In this document: positions 53,601 to 63,248 of the stretch, one piece after another
Position numbering within the stretch: position 1 is the stretch's first letter
Layout of the letters: the number at the start of each line of letters is the position of its first letter
NCBI RefSeq assembly: GCF_900113045.1
Contig: NZ_FONY01000006.1
Coordinates: 1 to 64,000 of the forward strand
Source of the DNA: Thermoflexibacter ruber
GTDB taxonomy: Bacteria; Bacteroidota; Bacteroidia; Cytophagales; Thermoflexibacteraceae
DNA: 64,000 nucleotides
Reading direction: 5' to 3'
Notes under the pieces: model-generated
The model's input: the letters and a program-made list of their open reading frames with translations, nothing else
What the model was told of the DNA's origin: nothing
The model's database searches: none
Made by a program: the position numbers and the translations under genes

Positions 53601-54359
53601 ATTATGTTAGAGGAAAAAGGCTGCGTAGTAGAAATAGCCAATCATGGGGCAGAAGCCTTGCAATTAGCAAAGGAAAAATCTTTTGACTTAATAATTATGG
53701 ATATATTGATGCCTGTTATGGACGGGCTGGAGGCTACCCGCCAAATTAAAGAAAAAGTATCTAAATCACCTATAATCATTGGGCTAAGTGCCAACACAGT
53801 GGAAGCGGAAGTTCAAAACTACCTTGCACAAGGCATGGACGATTATCTCGCCAAACCAATTGTTCCTGATTTACTCTATGAAAAAATGGCTTATTGGTTA
53901 GCAGATAAAGTATCGTCAAGCAACAATGAAAGCGATACAGAAAAAAACGCTCTTTTAGAAAAAATGAATCTTAAAAAAGAATCAAATCACGAAGAAATTA
54001 ATTTGATAAATATAAAAACTGTAGAGAAAATCAAAATTTTGTCAAAAAACAATCAAAAGTACATAGCTTCTCTCTATCAGTCTTTTAAAGAAGATGTAGA
54101 AAATTTGATAAAGGAAGCTCACAAAAGTATTCACTTGCAAGACAAGGTACAGTTAGCTCGCCATGTCCATACTTTGAAAGGCTTAACAGGAACTATAGGT
54201 GCATCTGCCCTGTATAGTATCGTTTCAGAGTTTTACATAAAGCTAAAAAACAATGAGTTAGAGAACGAAACCGAAGAGAATTTATTAGCTACTCTCCAAG
54301 CGATACAGCATACTTTCCAACAAACCTGTCCATTGCTTGCGCAATCATTAGGAATTTAA
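50619..54359 (+). CDS. Hybrid sensor histidine kinase: membrane domain, four PAS, HisKA, HATPase, REC, HPt
   Basis: A 1246-residue protein. About six membrane segments (residues 13-170) lead into four PAS/PAC units near 190-310, 315-435, 465-590 and 590-710. The HisKA H-box is NMGHEIRTPMNGIIGM with His735. The HATPase has an N-box (LLSNAIKFTHQG), G1 (VSDTGKGIPQ) and G2 (GAGLGLAICKEL). The receiver domain carries Asp1028 in LIIMDILMPVMDG, and a C-terminal HPt holds His1184 in HVHTLKGLTG. All residues for an internal His-Asp-His relay are present; the final response regulator is not encoded nearby. It is the only complete kinase in the window. Signal unknown. Confidence 0.95.
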   Translation: MFFSNNIQKQDWQVIKIILLLGALMIPLAGHLCSFWLLDAKDSLVVRYFFALESVLWVYFFAQQKINDKVAYLWLYVHIFTLAIFFSFCLYINQLNYLYQLQYLIVCVALSFCIRSFRLILIFTLFNVAFLGFMAFSLEDSLYTAYAFCIAALALMSITLAFHLPFIKLLSNLQNSWEALEKSQTALEDSERYMKAFLNSTEEGIIILSIDKKVMIFNNIAKVLAKTFANLTLEKGVLFDKFFTSKSRLDSFKYSFNSALSGERVKVIEKSYGGQKWNAYSYTPIYNEQEKIWAVGIAIADITKEKAYEDELRKAEEMYRQILNAVEEHIIVKERGSKYVWANQAFHDFYQMSLEQFSKFSEGIFENKAIEQRHNQDDEYIFETGQSITTSESLRRYDGQERIFQTVKSPIKDAEGKVTMTVSVARDITEQFKMEKALRQSVEEVEELFKQLVKSRDELAESERKLRLLADNSAEMISLCTPEGVITYLSPSSERLTGYSRTYLYGKNLVDFFHPDDIHPVQIASQEQVSQNIKEVHLTHRFKCSAGNYIWVDSIFKYIFDEDGEVLNLQTSSRDVSSRVAAERALQSSEAKFRELFNSGYDAIFIFEILENGLPELIEVNQIACQMFGYTPEEFLRQKIRDLEPLLSREVLQERIQILLKEKSLSYETTLRSKQGNLVPVEIVNTFSKYADHQVVQAVVRDITERKKIEKIQREKEIAEQALKIKSNFLANMGHEIRTPMNGIIGMAHLLTSTSLTAKQAIYTKAILDSSQNLLNILNDILTLSQIEANKVVLNTKAFHLQRLIRNLKQLFAPLLMQKHLHFFADVDDNVPAYIKADETKLLQVLTNLLSNAIKFTHQGKISLRVEILNKDEISQHYWLKISVSDTGKGIPQSHQQAIFEHFYQVENKSEGKNEGAGLGLAICKELVTLWKGEIGVKSIENQGSTFWFTIPVQKEAKPQPQILTQKMDFSSIRFLETKVLIAEDKKVNQEIIKIMLEEKGCVVEIANHGAEALQLAKEKSFDLIIMDILMPVMDGLEATRQIKEKVSKSPIIIGLSANTVEAEVQNYLAQGMDDYLAKPIVPDLLYEKMAYWLADKVSSSNNESDTEKNALLEKMNLKKESNHEEINLINIKTVEKIKILSKNNQKYIASLYQSFKEDVENLIKEAHKSIHLQDKVQLARHVHTLKGLTGTIGASALYSIVSEFYIKLKNNELENETEENLLATLQAIQHTFQQTCPLLAQSLGI

Positions 54360-54568
54360 CAAGTATAAAATCGCAAATTATTTCTACTAATTTTTTTATT
54401 TCCATGAAAAATGATATAATTTGCAAGAAAATTACAATTCTAATTATCACTTTTTCGTTAAGTTTTCGTTTTCAAACTTTATAAACGACAAACCAAGAAC
54501 TATAAATCTATAAAAATACATACGCATTTTTTTAATCAGTGTACCTAAACCTAAACAATCTGACACTT

Positions 54569-57500
54569 ATGAAAAAGATACTTTTACACCTAATTTTACT
54601 CTTTATTTCCATTTTATTTTTTCCTGCTCAGGGTCTTTTGGCTCAGGGTTCAGGAAGTGCAGTACAACTCAACGGCACTACGGGTTACTTACAGTCAGGA
54701 GAAGATGTAAATGTGCTGTTTTCCGAGGATTTGCGCATGGAAGGCTGGTTCAAGTTCGATAATGTAACAAAAGCAGTTTTTTTAATTACTATTGCCAATG
54801 ATGAGGCTTCCTCTGGCGCACCTGCTTTTCCTAATCCTGCCACTACGCCACCATTTCGTACCCAGAAAGCCCTTTGGTGGAGTGGAAGTACGGGGGCATT
54901 AAATATCCCTGCTAATCACCTTGTAATTACAATCAGAGATAACAGCGGGGACTTTAACAATGGAGGAGGAAGTTGTAGTTTAGTAAGTGAGAACAGAGGC
55001 AGATTTTGGGATTTCTCTTTCCCATTTACCTTACAGCCAAATGTGTGGTATCACCTTTCTGCCATCATTAATGATGACGCGGTAGGTGATAATTTGAGTA
55101 CACAAATGCTTGTCAATGGGGTTGCTATTACTTCAAGTACCAATGTACTAAGGACAAGACCTGCTGGTGTAGGAATGGGGTGTCCTACAGAAACCTTAAA
55201 CGTAGGTATTGCTGCTTCTACCTTGCCCACAGTAGATATTGGGGGACGCATCATTGCAGGTGCAACTTATGGAGCAATAGCAGCAGGTGATGTAGAAACT
55301 AATGTTTTTATTGGTATGCGTCCAGATGAATTATTAAATGATAATACTCTACCCGATGCAGACTTCCTTTTTGCAGGGCAGATAGACCATATCCGACTGT
55401 CTAATTCAGGAAGGAATGAAACAACAGTTCGCACCAATATGTGTAACAATAGCGTAACCAACCTCATGACCTATACCTTTGACGATGTCCCTGACTATGA
55501 CGATACAGGAACCTTAGCTACACAGCCACCATTAAGACCTATTGGTGGCGTTACCCAAGTACTCTCGGGGGCTCCTATTGGGAATGCAAGTAATTTTGTC
55601 TATGGAGGTACCAGCCTTACACTCAACTATCCTCCCGCAGGCACAAGTACATTCGGCGTGAACGTAACTGCTGGAACTTCTAATGTACTGCATATTTATA
55701 GGGTAGATGCTTCGCCTAATAATACTACTCTACCAACAGAAATGGGCAATTTTGATACGCGCTATTTTGGTATTTTTACAGGAACAGACAATATCACTTA
55801 CGATGCAGTATACACTTATACCACGAACACTGTTCCCAACCCTCCTTTGAGTGGTAGCCCTACTGCCCTCGCTGTAGCAAGGCGATTGCGGAATAATGCC
55901 AGAGTAGCAGATGGAGATGATAGGCGGTTTACTTTCCAAGTAGGAACGGTAAATACAATAGCTACTACACATACCGTTACAGGGCTAACAACCGACCTCA
56001 GCGCAGCTACACCAAGAAATCAGCAAGAATTTATTTATGGAGCAGTTTCAGACCCTATCTTAGCCAATATAGAACCCCAAGCAATTAACTATTCGGAAGG
56101 AGCGGGAGACCCTTCCACTAATCCTACAGTAAATATTACTAACAATATCACAGTAACCTATCCGGGTACGCTAACGAGTGCTACTGTGCAGATTACTGGC
56201 AACTACCAAAATGGGCAAGATATTTTAGGCTTTGTCAATGGAACTTATGGAGGGGTTGCTTTCTCTGGTACTTTCAATGCCGCCACCGGCACAATGACTA
56301 TTACCCCTGATGTAGCAGGCACAGGCACTGCCGCTGCCACACAAGCCGCTTTGAGTGCAGTAACTTATTACAACAACAGCGATAATCCTAATACCTCTAT
56401 AAGAACTGTTACTTTTAGGGTAATAGATGGAGTCAAACAGAGCAATACGCAAACAAGAAATATAAATATTACCGCAGTAAACGATGCCCCTACGCTTTCA
56501 GGGCAGGTTTGCTCAGGGACTACTTTCACAGAAGACGGCGCAGCTGTAAATATTTTGACTGCTATTACTGTAAATGACCCTGATAATACTTCATTGACAA
56601 CAGCCACTGTTCGTATTACCAACGTACAGGCAAGCGATATATTGTCATTTACTACCATTATGGGAAATCCTGTTACTTCTGCGGGCTATAACGCTGGCAC
56701 AGGTACACTAACCTTAAACGTAAATAGTGCTACTCATGCCCAACTCGCAGCGGCTTTGCAAGCAGTGCAGTTTAGCAATAGTAGCCAAAACCCCAATACT
56801 ACCCCAAGAACTATCAGATTTACGGTGAGAGATGCGGCATTGAACAGTAATGATGTAGATTGTACGATTAATGTGGTTTCTGTTAATGATGCTCCTGTCA
56901 TTAGCCCTGCCACAAGCAGCGTTACCTACAACAAGTTAGCCTCAGCTGTTACTGTAGCCTCCTCAGCTACAATTACTGACTCTGATAATACTACCTTAGC
57001 AGGTATGACTTTAAATATAGGTAGCTATAATGCAGGCGAAGACATTATTACTTTTACTTGCCCTGCTGGCGTAACCTGCTCCGCCGTAGGTGCCGCTATG
57101 ACTTTTACTGGCACCGCTCCTTTAGCCTCATATCAAGCACTGATTAGGAGTTTTGCTTACAGAAATTCCTCTGCTACACCCACAGGAACGGATAGGACGT
57201 TTACCTTCCAAGTAGATGATGGAGAAGCAGCAAATAATTTGAGCAATAATGCAGTATTTACCGTAAATATTAATGCAAACTTTAATATCGCACCTACCTT
57301 AGATGCAGGCTGTCCTACTACTATTGCTAATTTTACAGAAGGAGATAATACGCTTGCTATCTTCCCCAGTCCCGTAGATATTAATGACATAGATAACGCT
57401 AACCTGTCAAAAGCAGAATTTAAAATTACTACAGGATACCGCAACGGAGAAGATGAACTTTTGTATGATGATGATGCTATACCTCTTCCCGGTACGCTTA

Positions 57501-59842
57501 CTGCCACTTGGAACGCCGCTACAGGTACACTGACTATTACAGGAGTCGACCTAATTACTGTGTACGAAGCTATACTTGCTCGCATTAAATTTAAAAATGA
57601 AAGCGAAAACCCCACAGGAGGAAATCGCACTATTACTGCACAATTTTTTGATAATGGCTTCCCTGACGGAACTGTGGCTAATATAAAAAGTACGACCCTC
57701 TGTTCGTTTCAAATTAGTGTAATTCCTGTCAATGACCCACCTGTACTTGATAATATCGGTGTTTCTCCGATTACATATACAGAAAATGACCCACCTCTTA
57801 TTATCACTTCCACGATAGAAGTTACAGATGTGGACAATACGAATATGTCAAGTGCTACGGTAAGCATTACGGGTAACTACCAAAGCGGACAAGATGTATT
57901 AGAATTTACCAATCAGTTAGGCATTACAGGCTCTTGGAATGCAACATCTGGCGTGCTTACATTGTCTGGTTCATCTTCTAAGGCAAATTACCAAACTGCC
58001 CTAAGAAGTGTTACATATAAAAATACAAGTGAAAATCCAAGCAATTTGGTTCGCACTGTTTCTTTTAGAGCAAATGATGGACAATCAACTAATAACCTTA
58101 GTAATATACTAACGATAAATATTAATGTAGTTCCCGTCAATGACGCTCCTGTATTGGCAAATATAGAAAGTACACCTTTGACTTATACAGAGGGAGATTT
58201 ATTAAAAATCATCACTTCTAATATTACGATAGCTGATGTAGATGATGACAACATGGAAAGTGCAACAATAGCTATTACAAGCGGCTACCAAAATGGAGAA
58301 GATTTATTATTTTTTACTAATCAATTAGGCATTACAGGGTCTTTTAACTCCACAACAGGTGTGCTTACGCTGTCTGGTTCATCTTCTAAAGCAAACTATC
58401 AAACAGCTTTAAGAAGTGTAAGTTATCTCAACCTGAGCAACGACCCTAACACAACTGATAGAACCATTACTTTTAGAGTAAATGACGGAGATTTGAATAG
58501 CAATTTGCAAAGCAGAACTATCAAAGTGATTTCTGTAAATAATGCTCCTATTATCACTTATACTCCTGTTGATGCTCAGACCTATGTAGAGAATGAAGCA
58601 CCTAAAGGCATCTTCCCGTTCCCTAACAATTTTGCTATTATTGATTTAGATAATATTAACTTAGTTAGAGCAACCATACAAATTACTACTAACTACTTTG
58701 CTAACCAAGATGTCTTGGGCTTTACCAATCAGTTAGGTATTACAGGCTCTTGGGACCCAATTACAGGTACATTAACCTTGACGGGAGTGTCTTCTGTAGC
58801 CAATTATCAAACGGCTATTAGGAGTGTTACTTATGTCAATACAAGTGAAAACCCAAGTAACCTCCCGCGTACACTCACCATCATAGCAAGTGATGGAATT
58901 ACCAACAGCGTTCCTACAATTACACAAATTATCAATGTAGTTCCTGTCAATGACCCCCCAGTAGTTACCAATATTAATCGCCAAATTATTATCAATGGTT
59001 CTTTACAACTCTTTAGCAATCCTTTTGAAGAAGCCTATACTGATATAGAAAGCGACCCATTGCAGCGAATCATTATTACTTCTTTACCAAATAATGGTAA
59101 ACTGAAAAATAATAACGTAGATGTAGTACTCAACCAAGAAATCTCTGTGGCTAATATTAGCCTGAACTATGTGCCTAACTTGAATTATGCGGGTGATGAC
59201 TTTTTTGAGTGGAGAGCCTCAGACAGGACTACAGGTATGAGTTTGTCTAATACTGCAAGGGTAAATATACAAGTGGGGCTTCCTTCGCTTTATCCTCCTG
59301 ACAAGTTGAAGGCACAAGCAGGCAGCAGGCAAGTGTTGCTTACTTGGGACCCAGTAGTAGTAACTGGACTAAATATGCAGTATGAAATTTATATGCTTGC
59401 TCCTAATCAGCCTTGGAAACATGTAGGCACTACCAATGAGGAAAAGTTCTTAGTAACAGGGCTTGAAAACGCAACAGTATATAGCTTCAGAGTACTTGCT
59501 TTTGACAACTTGGGTAGGAGAAGTGATTTTTCATTTACAGTAACGGCAAGACCTTCTATTGTTTTAGGAACAGAAGATGAGTTGTCAGCACTACAACTCA
59601 ACCTTTTCCCTAATCCCAATACGGGAAGTTTTGTCATTCAGTTTATAGAAAAAACAAGCAAGAAAGCGAACCTCTCTATTATCAATACCATAGGACAGAG
59701 GGTATTTGAGAAAGAAATAAAATCAAGCACAGGGTTATATGAAGAAAAGATAGAGGTAGAGGTACTCAGTGAAGGAACTTATATCTTGCAGATTAGTACA
59801 GGGACAAATACCTATCAAAAAAGATTTGTAGTGCAGAAATAA
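54569..59842 (+). CDS. Giant secreted repeat protein with LamG-like, cadherin-like, FN3 and T9SS domains
   Basis: A 1757-residue protein. The signal peptide ends near GLLAQ. A LamG/concanavalin-like unit covers about residues 25-290 (VQLNGTTGYLQSGEDVNVLF, FAGQIDHIRLSNSGRN). From about 495 to 1470 at least seven cadherin-like repeats of some 135 residues follow, each ending in a form of VNDAP or VNDPP; units in the last third share LGITGSWN and SSSKANYQTALRSV. A fibronectin type III domain lies near 1570-1665. The last 80 residues form a type A T9SS sorting domain (LNLFPNPNTGSFVIQF). Probably a cell-surface adhesin. The ATG at 54569 gives the proper signal peptide; a GTG ten codons upstream does not. 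Confidence 0.9.
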   Translation: MKKILLHLILLFISILFFPAQGLLAQGSGSAVQLNGTTGYLQSGEDVNVLFSEDLRMEGWFKFDNVTKAVFLITIANDEASSGAPAFPNPATTPPFRTQKALWWSGSTGALNIPANHLVITIRDNSGDFNNGGGSCSLVSENRGRFWDFSFPFTLQPNVWYHLSAIINDDAVGDNLSTQMLVNGVAITSSTNVLRTRPAGVGMGCPTETLNVGIAASTLPTVDIGGRIIAGATYGAIAAGDVETNVFIGMRPDELLNDNTLPDADFLFAGQIDHIRLSNSGRNETTVRTNMCNNSVTNLMTYTFDDVPDYDDTGTLATQPPLRPIGGVTQVLSGAPIGNASNFVYGGTSLTLNYPPAGTSTFGVNVTAGTSNVLHIYRVDASPNNTTLPTEMGNFDTRYFGIFTGTDNITYDAVYTYTTNTVPNPPLSGSPTALAVARRLRNNARVADGDDRRFTFQVGTVNTIATTHTVTGLTTDLSAATPRNQQEFIYGAVSDPILANIEPQAINYSEGAGDPSTNPTVNITNNITVTYPGTLTSATVQITGNYQNGQDILGFVNGTYGGVAFSGTFNAATGTMTITPDVAGTGTAAATQAALSAVTYYNNSDNPNTSIRTVTFRVIDGVKQSNTQTRNINITAVNDAPTLSGQVCSGTTFTEDGAAVNILTAITVNDPDNTSLTTATVRITNVQASDILSFTTIMGNPVTSAGYNAGTGTLTLNVNSATHAQLAAALQAVQFSNSSQNPNTTPRTIRFTVRDAALNSNDVDCTINVVSVNDAPVISPATSSVTYNKLASAVTVASSATITDSDNTTLAGMTLNIGSYNAGEDIITFTCPAGVTCSAVGAAMTFTGTAPLASYQALIRSFAYRNSSATPTGTDRTFTFQVDDGEAANNLSNNAVFTVNINANFNIAPTLDAGCPTTIANFTEGDNTLAIFPSPVDINDIDNANLSKAEFKITTGYRNGEDELLYDDDAIPLPGTLTATWNAATGTLTITGVDLITVYEAILARIKFKNESENPTGGNRTITAQFFDNGFPDGTVANIKSTTLCSFQISVIPVNDPPVLDNIGVSPITYTENDPPLIITSTIEVTDVDNTNMSSATVSITGNYQSGQDVLEFTNQLGITGSWNATSGVLTLSGSSSKANYQTALRSVTYKNTSENPSNLVRTVSFRANDGQSTNNLSNILTININVVPVNDAPVLANIESTPLTYTEGDLLKIITSNITIADVDDDNMESATIAITSGYQNGEDLLFFTNQLGITGSFNSTTGVLTLSGSSSKANYQTALRSVSYLNLSNDPNTTDRTITFRVNDGDLNSNLQSRTIKVISVNNAPIITYTPVDAQTYVENEAPKGIFPFPNNFAIIDLDNINLVRATIQITTNYFANQDVLGFTNQLGITGSWDPITGTLTLTGVSSVANYQTAIRSVTYVNTSENPSNLPRTLTIIASDGITNSVPTITQIINVVPVNDPPVVTNINRQIIINGSLQLFSNPFEEAYTDIESDPLQRIIITSLPNNGKLKNNNVDVVLNQEISVANISLNYVPNLNYAGDDFFEWRASDRTTGMSLSNTARVNIQVGLPSLYPPDKLKAQAGSRQVLLTWDPVVVTGLNMQYEIYMLAPNQPWKHVGTTNEEKFLVTGLENATVYSFRVLAFDNLGRRSDFSFTVTARPSIVLGTEDELSALQLNLFPNPNTGSFVIQFIEKTSKKANLSIINTIGQRVFEKEIKSSTGLYEEKIEVEVLSEGTYILQISTGTNTYQKRFVVQK

Positions 59843-59871
59843 GTTGGTTTTTATTAGCGTTGCTAAAACAT

Positions 59872-59917
59872 AAAAATAAAACCTATCATGCAGTTTTGCT
59901 TGGTAGGTTTTATTTTT
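59872..59917. terminator. Bidirectional terminator between convergent T9SS genes
   Basis: A 17-base arm at 59872-59888 (AAAAATAAAACCTATCA) pairs with 59901-59917 at 16 of 17 positions around a 12-base loop. A and T runs on the outer ends give poly-U tails in both directions, serving the adhesin and the endoglucanase genes. Confidence 0.8.
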
Positions 59918-59920
59918 ATC

Positions 59921-62089
59921 TTATTCTACTACTAATTTTTTTACTCCGTATAGCTGATTCGTAGCAAGATGAATAAGGTAAATTCCTCTCGAGAACTGAC
60001 TAATCTCTATCTCACAATTAGCTTCCTGTGCGGTAAAAGTGTAATTAATTTCCTTTAAAATTTTTCCTGTAACATCTGTAATGCTAATGTTAGTATCTTC
60101 ACTTTTGGAGGTAATAAACTGAATTTGTACTTTGTTTTTACTTGGATTAGGGAATACTTTTAGTTGATTTTCTGGAATTTCGTTTTTTTTTACTCCTGTG
60201 GGTATAGTATTGGAGGGTAAAGGCAAATCAGTATTAGAGGCAGTAGCAAAATAAGAGAGTGCTTTGATGTAAGCTGATTGGTAGTAGATAGCGGGTTCGG
60301 TAACTTCCCAGCTTGCATCGGGCCATATCCCGTTCCAATCTCGGTAAGATTTCTGCACTGGTTGGTTACAAGGCGGCGATAAAATACAACTACCTTGCCC
60401 AGGTTTATAATCTTTATTAGGACCTCCCGGTACATATCCCGGGGCAGGACCTCCTTTGGCGGATTGAGGATTATCCCAAGCCGAGCCATCTTTAAACCAA
60501 GAGTGATAAATTTCATTGAGAGATTTTTCTGCTCCATACATAGGCATATTGCTCAAATAAACCGTGTTCAGGGGATTTACTCCATGAAAATAATGCAATA
60601 TCTCCTCAGCACGCTGTCGATAAATTTCATGATTAGCAGGGTCGAGATTGTAAGTAATCATGTTCATATTGAGAATAGCTGTATTGGCTCTTGTATTCAG
60701 GCTTCCCCAATGATAAGTTTCATTTCGCATAAAGGCACGATAAGGGTCTTTGGTATTCCACTTGTAAAAGTCTTGGTTGGTAGCTTGAATCTTACTGTTC
60801 CTAATGGCATTGGCTATTTCGTTAGAAACATTGGGTAGGCGAGTAAAATAGAGCAGTGCTTCTGTTACTGTTACGTTATAAGGTCCCCACCAAACAATTT
60901 CATCTACTACTGTTCTATATTCCTTTTCTACAGTTTCTTTGTAGGTATTTTCTCCTGTAAGTGCATAAAGATAAACTGCCGTTTGAATTTTTACTTTTTC
61001 TTGTGTTTTGATGTCCCAATCTGCATCGCCTGCTTGTATGTTGCCATTGTCGCAGTCAGTTTGCTTAGGATTCATGTTATAGTGCCGATAAGCACTAATA
61101 GCTCTTTGCTGAAGGTCGTTAGCATAATCAATGAAGGCAGGAATGGTTTTAAGAGTAATAGCGGCATGGGCAAAAATACTTGCTAATGAGATAGTTGCCG
61201 ACGAGCATCCATTAGGATAGTAATATCTTGGTCTTCTGTCTGTACTTGGTGGAAGCGGTCCGTCAGTATCTTTTAAATTCCCAACTTTAATGAGGGCATT
61301 GCCTTCGGGGAGTTGCATTTTTTTTAGCCAGTCGAGTTCCCACTTTACTTCATCTATCAGGTCAGGGATTCCATTACCAGACTCAGGGATTTTGTTGTTG
61401 TCCCCCCAGATAGTTGGGTTATGCTCATACGCTTCTAAAAGTTGGTGCATAGGACTGTGGGCAAAAGTAGTATATTTGTTGTAATCTCCTGCGTCCCACC
61501 AGCCGCCGCTAAGGTCTTTGGCAGTAGCGGGATTGTTCCTATCTCTTTCAGAGCGAGCCTCTCTGTCTTGCCCTGCCCCTACAAAAGAAGCCCCATCTAC
61601 GTAGTTTACCCCTGCATGTTCTAACTTTTTTTCTGCATTACAACGGTTATAATAAAACATTCGCAAGGCAACTCTGAGCAAATCACTATATACATCATCT
61701 CTAATATCGAACTTAAAAGAGCCAACCCTATTTCCTACATCATAGATATAATAACTCCCTACTGCATTGACCGAAGAAAAGTCGAACCACCATGCTCTAT
61801 CTCCAGAACTTGGGTCAGTAACCCCATTGTTCCAGACTTCCAATGTTCCTGTAAAAACAACCTCGTCATTATCCCACTTCCGAACTTGGTACTGGTTAGC
61901 GGCAACAGAGGGATTAAAAGATTGGTTAGCATTGAAACCTACCAAGGGGTTTATGATGACAGCCACTTTTTTTGCTTTTGTACGGTAGCCAAATTGGTCG
62001 ATGCGGATAAAATCAGAAATTTGTGTAGGCACAGAAAACCCTTCTAAGTAAGAGATAGCTAATAAAATAATAGGCAATAATTTTTTCAT
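59921..62089 (-). CDS. Glycoside hydrolase family 9 endoglucanase with T9SS sorting domain
   Basis: A 722-residue protein. A signal peptide of about 19 residues is followed by the N-terminal Ig-like cellulase domain (about 22-130; FIRIDQFGYRTKAKKVAVI). The GH9 (alpha/alpha)6 catalytic domain runs from about 135 to 620, with the catalytic Asp pair in SGGWWDAGDYNKY (Asp199 and Asp202) and the acid Glu598 in VTEPAIYYQSAY. The C terminus from about 645 is a T9SS sorting domain (LKVFPNPSKNKVQIQF). It would cut beta-1,4-glucan such as cellulose or lichenan at or outside the cell surface. No other polysaccharide-degrading gene is next to it. Confidence 0.94.
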   Translation of the reverse strand: MKKLLPIILLAISYLEGFSVPTQISDFIRIDQFGYRTKAKKVAVIINPLVGFNANQSFNPSVAANQYQVRKWDNDEVVFTGTLEVWNNGVTDPSSGDRAWWFDFSSVNAVGSYYIYDVGNRVGSFKFDIRDDVYSDLLRVALRMFYYNRCNAEKKLEHAGVNYVDGASFVGAGQDREARSERDRNNPATAKDLSGGWWDAGDYNKYTTFAHSPMHQLLEAYEHNPTIWGDNNKIPESGNGIPDLIDEVKWELDWLKKMQLPEGNALIKVGNLKDTDGPLPPSTDRRPRYYYPNGCSSATISLASIFAHAAITLKTIPAFIDYANDLQQRAISAYRHYNMNPKQTDCDNGNIQAGDADWDIKTQEKVKIQTAVYLYALTGENTYKETVEKEYRTVVDEIVWWGPYNVTVTEALLYFTRLPNVSNEIANAIRNSKIQATNQDFYKWNTKDPYRAFMRNETYHWGSLNTRANTAILNMNMITYNLDPANHEIYRQRAEEILHYFHGVNPLNTVYLSNMPMYGAEKSLNEIYHSWFKDGSAWDNPQSAKGGPAPGYVPGGPNKDYKPGQGSCILSPPCNQPVQKSYRDWNGIWPDASWEVTEPAIYYQSAYIKALSYFATASNTDLPLPSNTIPTGVKKNEIPENQLKVFPNPSKNKVQIQFITSKSEDTNISITDVTGKILKEINYTFTAQEANCEIEISQFSRGIYLIHLATNQLYGVKKLVVE

Positions 62090-62197
62090 ATTTATAGAAT
62101 AGTTAGTGTTGAATAAGGAACGGTATTTTTCTATAAAGTACGCCTACTTGTATTTTTTACTCTTTACTTTGATGAAATAGCTTAGTGATATGTAAAA

Positions 62198-63145
62198 TTA
62201 TGTATGCTCTAAAATTTTTTTCAATACCGCTTGGGCTGCCCAAAGGCGATTTGCTGCTTGCTTGATGACGATAGATTGAGGACTATCGATGACCTCATCA
62301 TCAACTACAACATTGCGACGTACCGGAAGGCAGTGCATAAAATAAGCCTCATTTGTAAGTTTCATCTTGTCTGCTGATACCGTCCAGTTGCGGTCTTTGC
62401 TCAAAATTTTTCCATATTGTTTGTAAGATGACCAGTTTTTGGCATAAATAAACTCTGCTCCTTCAAAGGCTTTCTTTTGGTCATACTCTATGGTTGCATT
62501 CCAAGTATATTTTTCATCTAACTCATAGCCCTCGGGGTGAGTAATTACCAAATCTACCTCTGCATTGCACATCCACTCAGCAAAAGAGTTTGGCACAGCT
62601 TGAGGTAGGGCTTTGGGGTGAGGCGCCCATGTCAATACTACTTTGGGTTTGGGTGTTTTTTTGTATTCTTGGATAGTAACAAGGTCAGCTAAAGACTGTA
62701 AAGGGTGCAAAGTAGTGGATTCTAAGCTCACTATAGGCACGCCTGCATATCGGATAAATTGATTTAATACATTTTCTGCATAGTCATCTTCCCTATTTTC
62801 CAAACTTGGGAACGACCTTATCCCAATTATATCACAGTACTGCCCCATAACAGCCACCGCATCTTTTACATGCTCTGCCGCATCTCCGTCCATAACTGCT
62901 CCTTCTCTGCTTTCCAACTTCCACCCTTCTTTGTTAATATCCATGACTATAACATTCATTCCTAAGTTCATGGAGGCGCGTTGCGTGCTTAGTCGAGTTC
63001 TCAAACTGGGATTCATAAAAATTAAGCCCAACACTTTGTTTTCGCCAAGGTGTTTGAAAGCGTAGGGTTGTTGTTTTAAAAATAGTACCTCTTCTACTAA
63101 GGCTGAGATGTTAGTAACATCTTTGACACTCGTAAAATGTTTCAT
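62198..63145 (-). CDS. argF': N-succinylornithine carbamoyltransferase
   Basis: A 315-residue transcarbamylase. The carbamoyl-phosphate motif is MNPSLRTRLST, and WAPHPKALPQAVPNSFAEWM and HCLPVRRN match the acetyl-/succinylornithine branch rather than ordinary OTCase. The specificity loop reads MDGDAAEH, placing Ala at residue 90. In the Bacteroides fragilis succinylornithine enzyme this position is Pro and in Xanthomonas acetylornithine enzyme it is Glu; replacing that Glu with small residues was reported to give succinylornithine specificity. So succinylornithine is the likely substrate, in arginine biosynthesis. No other arg gene is in the window. Confidence 0.9.
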   Translation of the reverse strand: MKHFTSVKDVTNISALVEEVLFLKQQPYAFKHLGENKVLGLIFMNPSLRTRLSTQRASMNLGMNVIVMDINKEGWKLESREGAVMDGDAAEHVKDAVAVMGQYCDIIGIRSFPSLENREDDYAENVLNQFIRYAGVPIVSLESTTLHPLQSLADLVTIQEYKKTPKPKVVLTWAPHPKALPQAVPNSFAEWMCNAEVDLVITHPEGYELDEKYTWNATIEYDQKKAFEGAEFIYAKNWSSYKQYGKILSKDRNWTVSADKMKLTNEAYFMHCLPVRRNVVVDDEVIDSPQSIVIKQAANRLWAAQAVLKKILEHT

Positions 63146-63248
63146 TTTTCAAATTTCCAAAAATAGGTAAATGAACAATTTGATTAAGTTGATTTTTAAT
63201 TGCAAATTTGAATATAATTTTGAGAAAAATTTAAAAATCTATGTAGAT

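Noticed and set aside
57740-58960. Direct repeats as a CRISPR array
   Set aside because: They encode in-frame protein repeats about 400 bp apart; there are no short repeat-spacer units and no cas genes.
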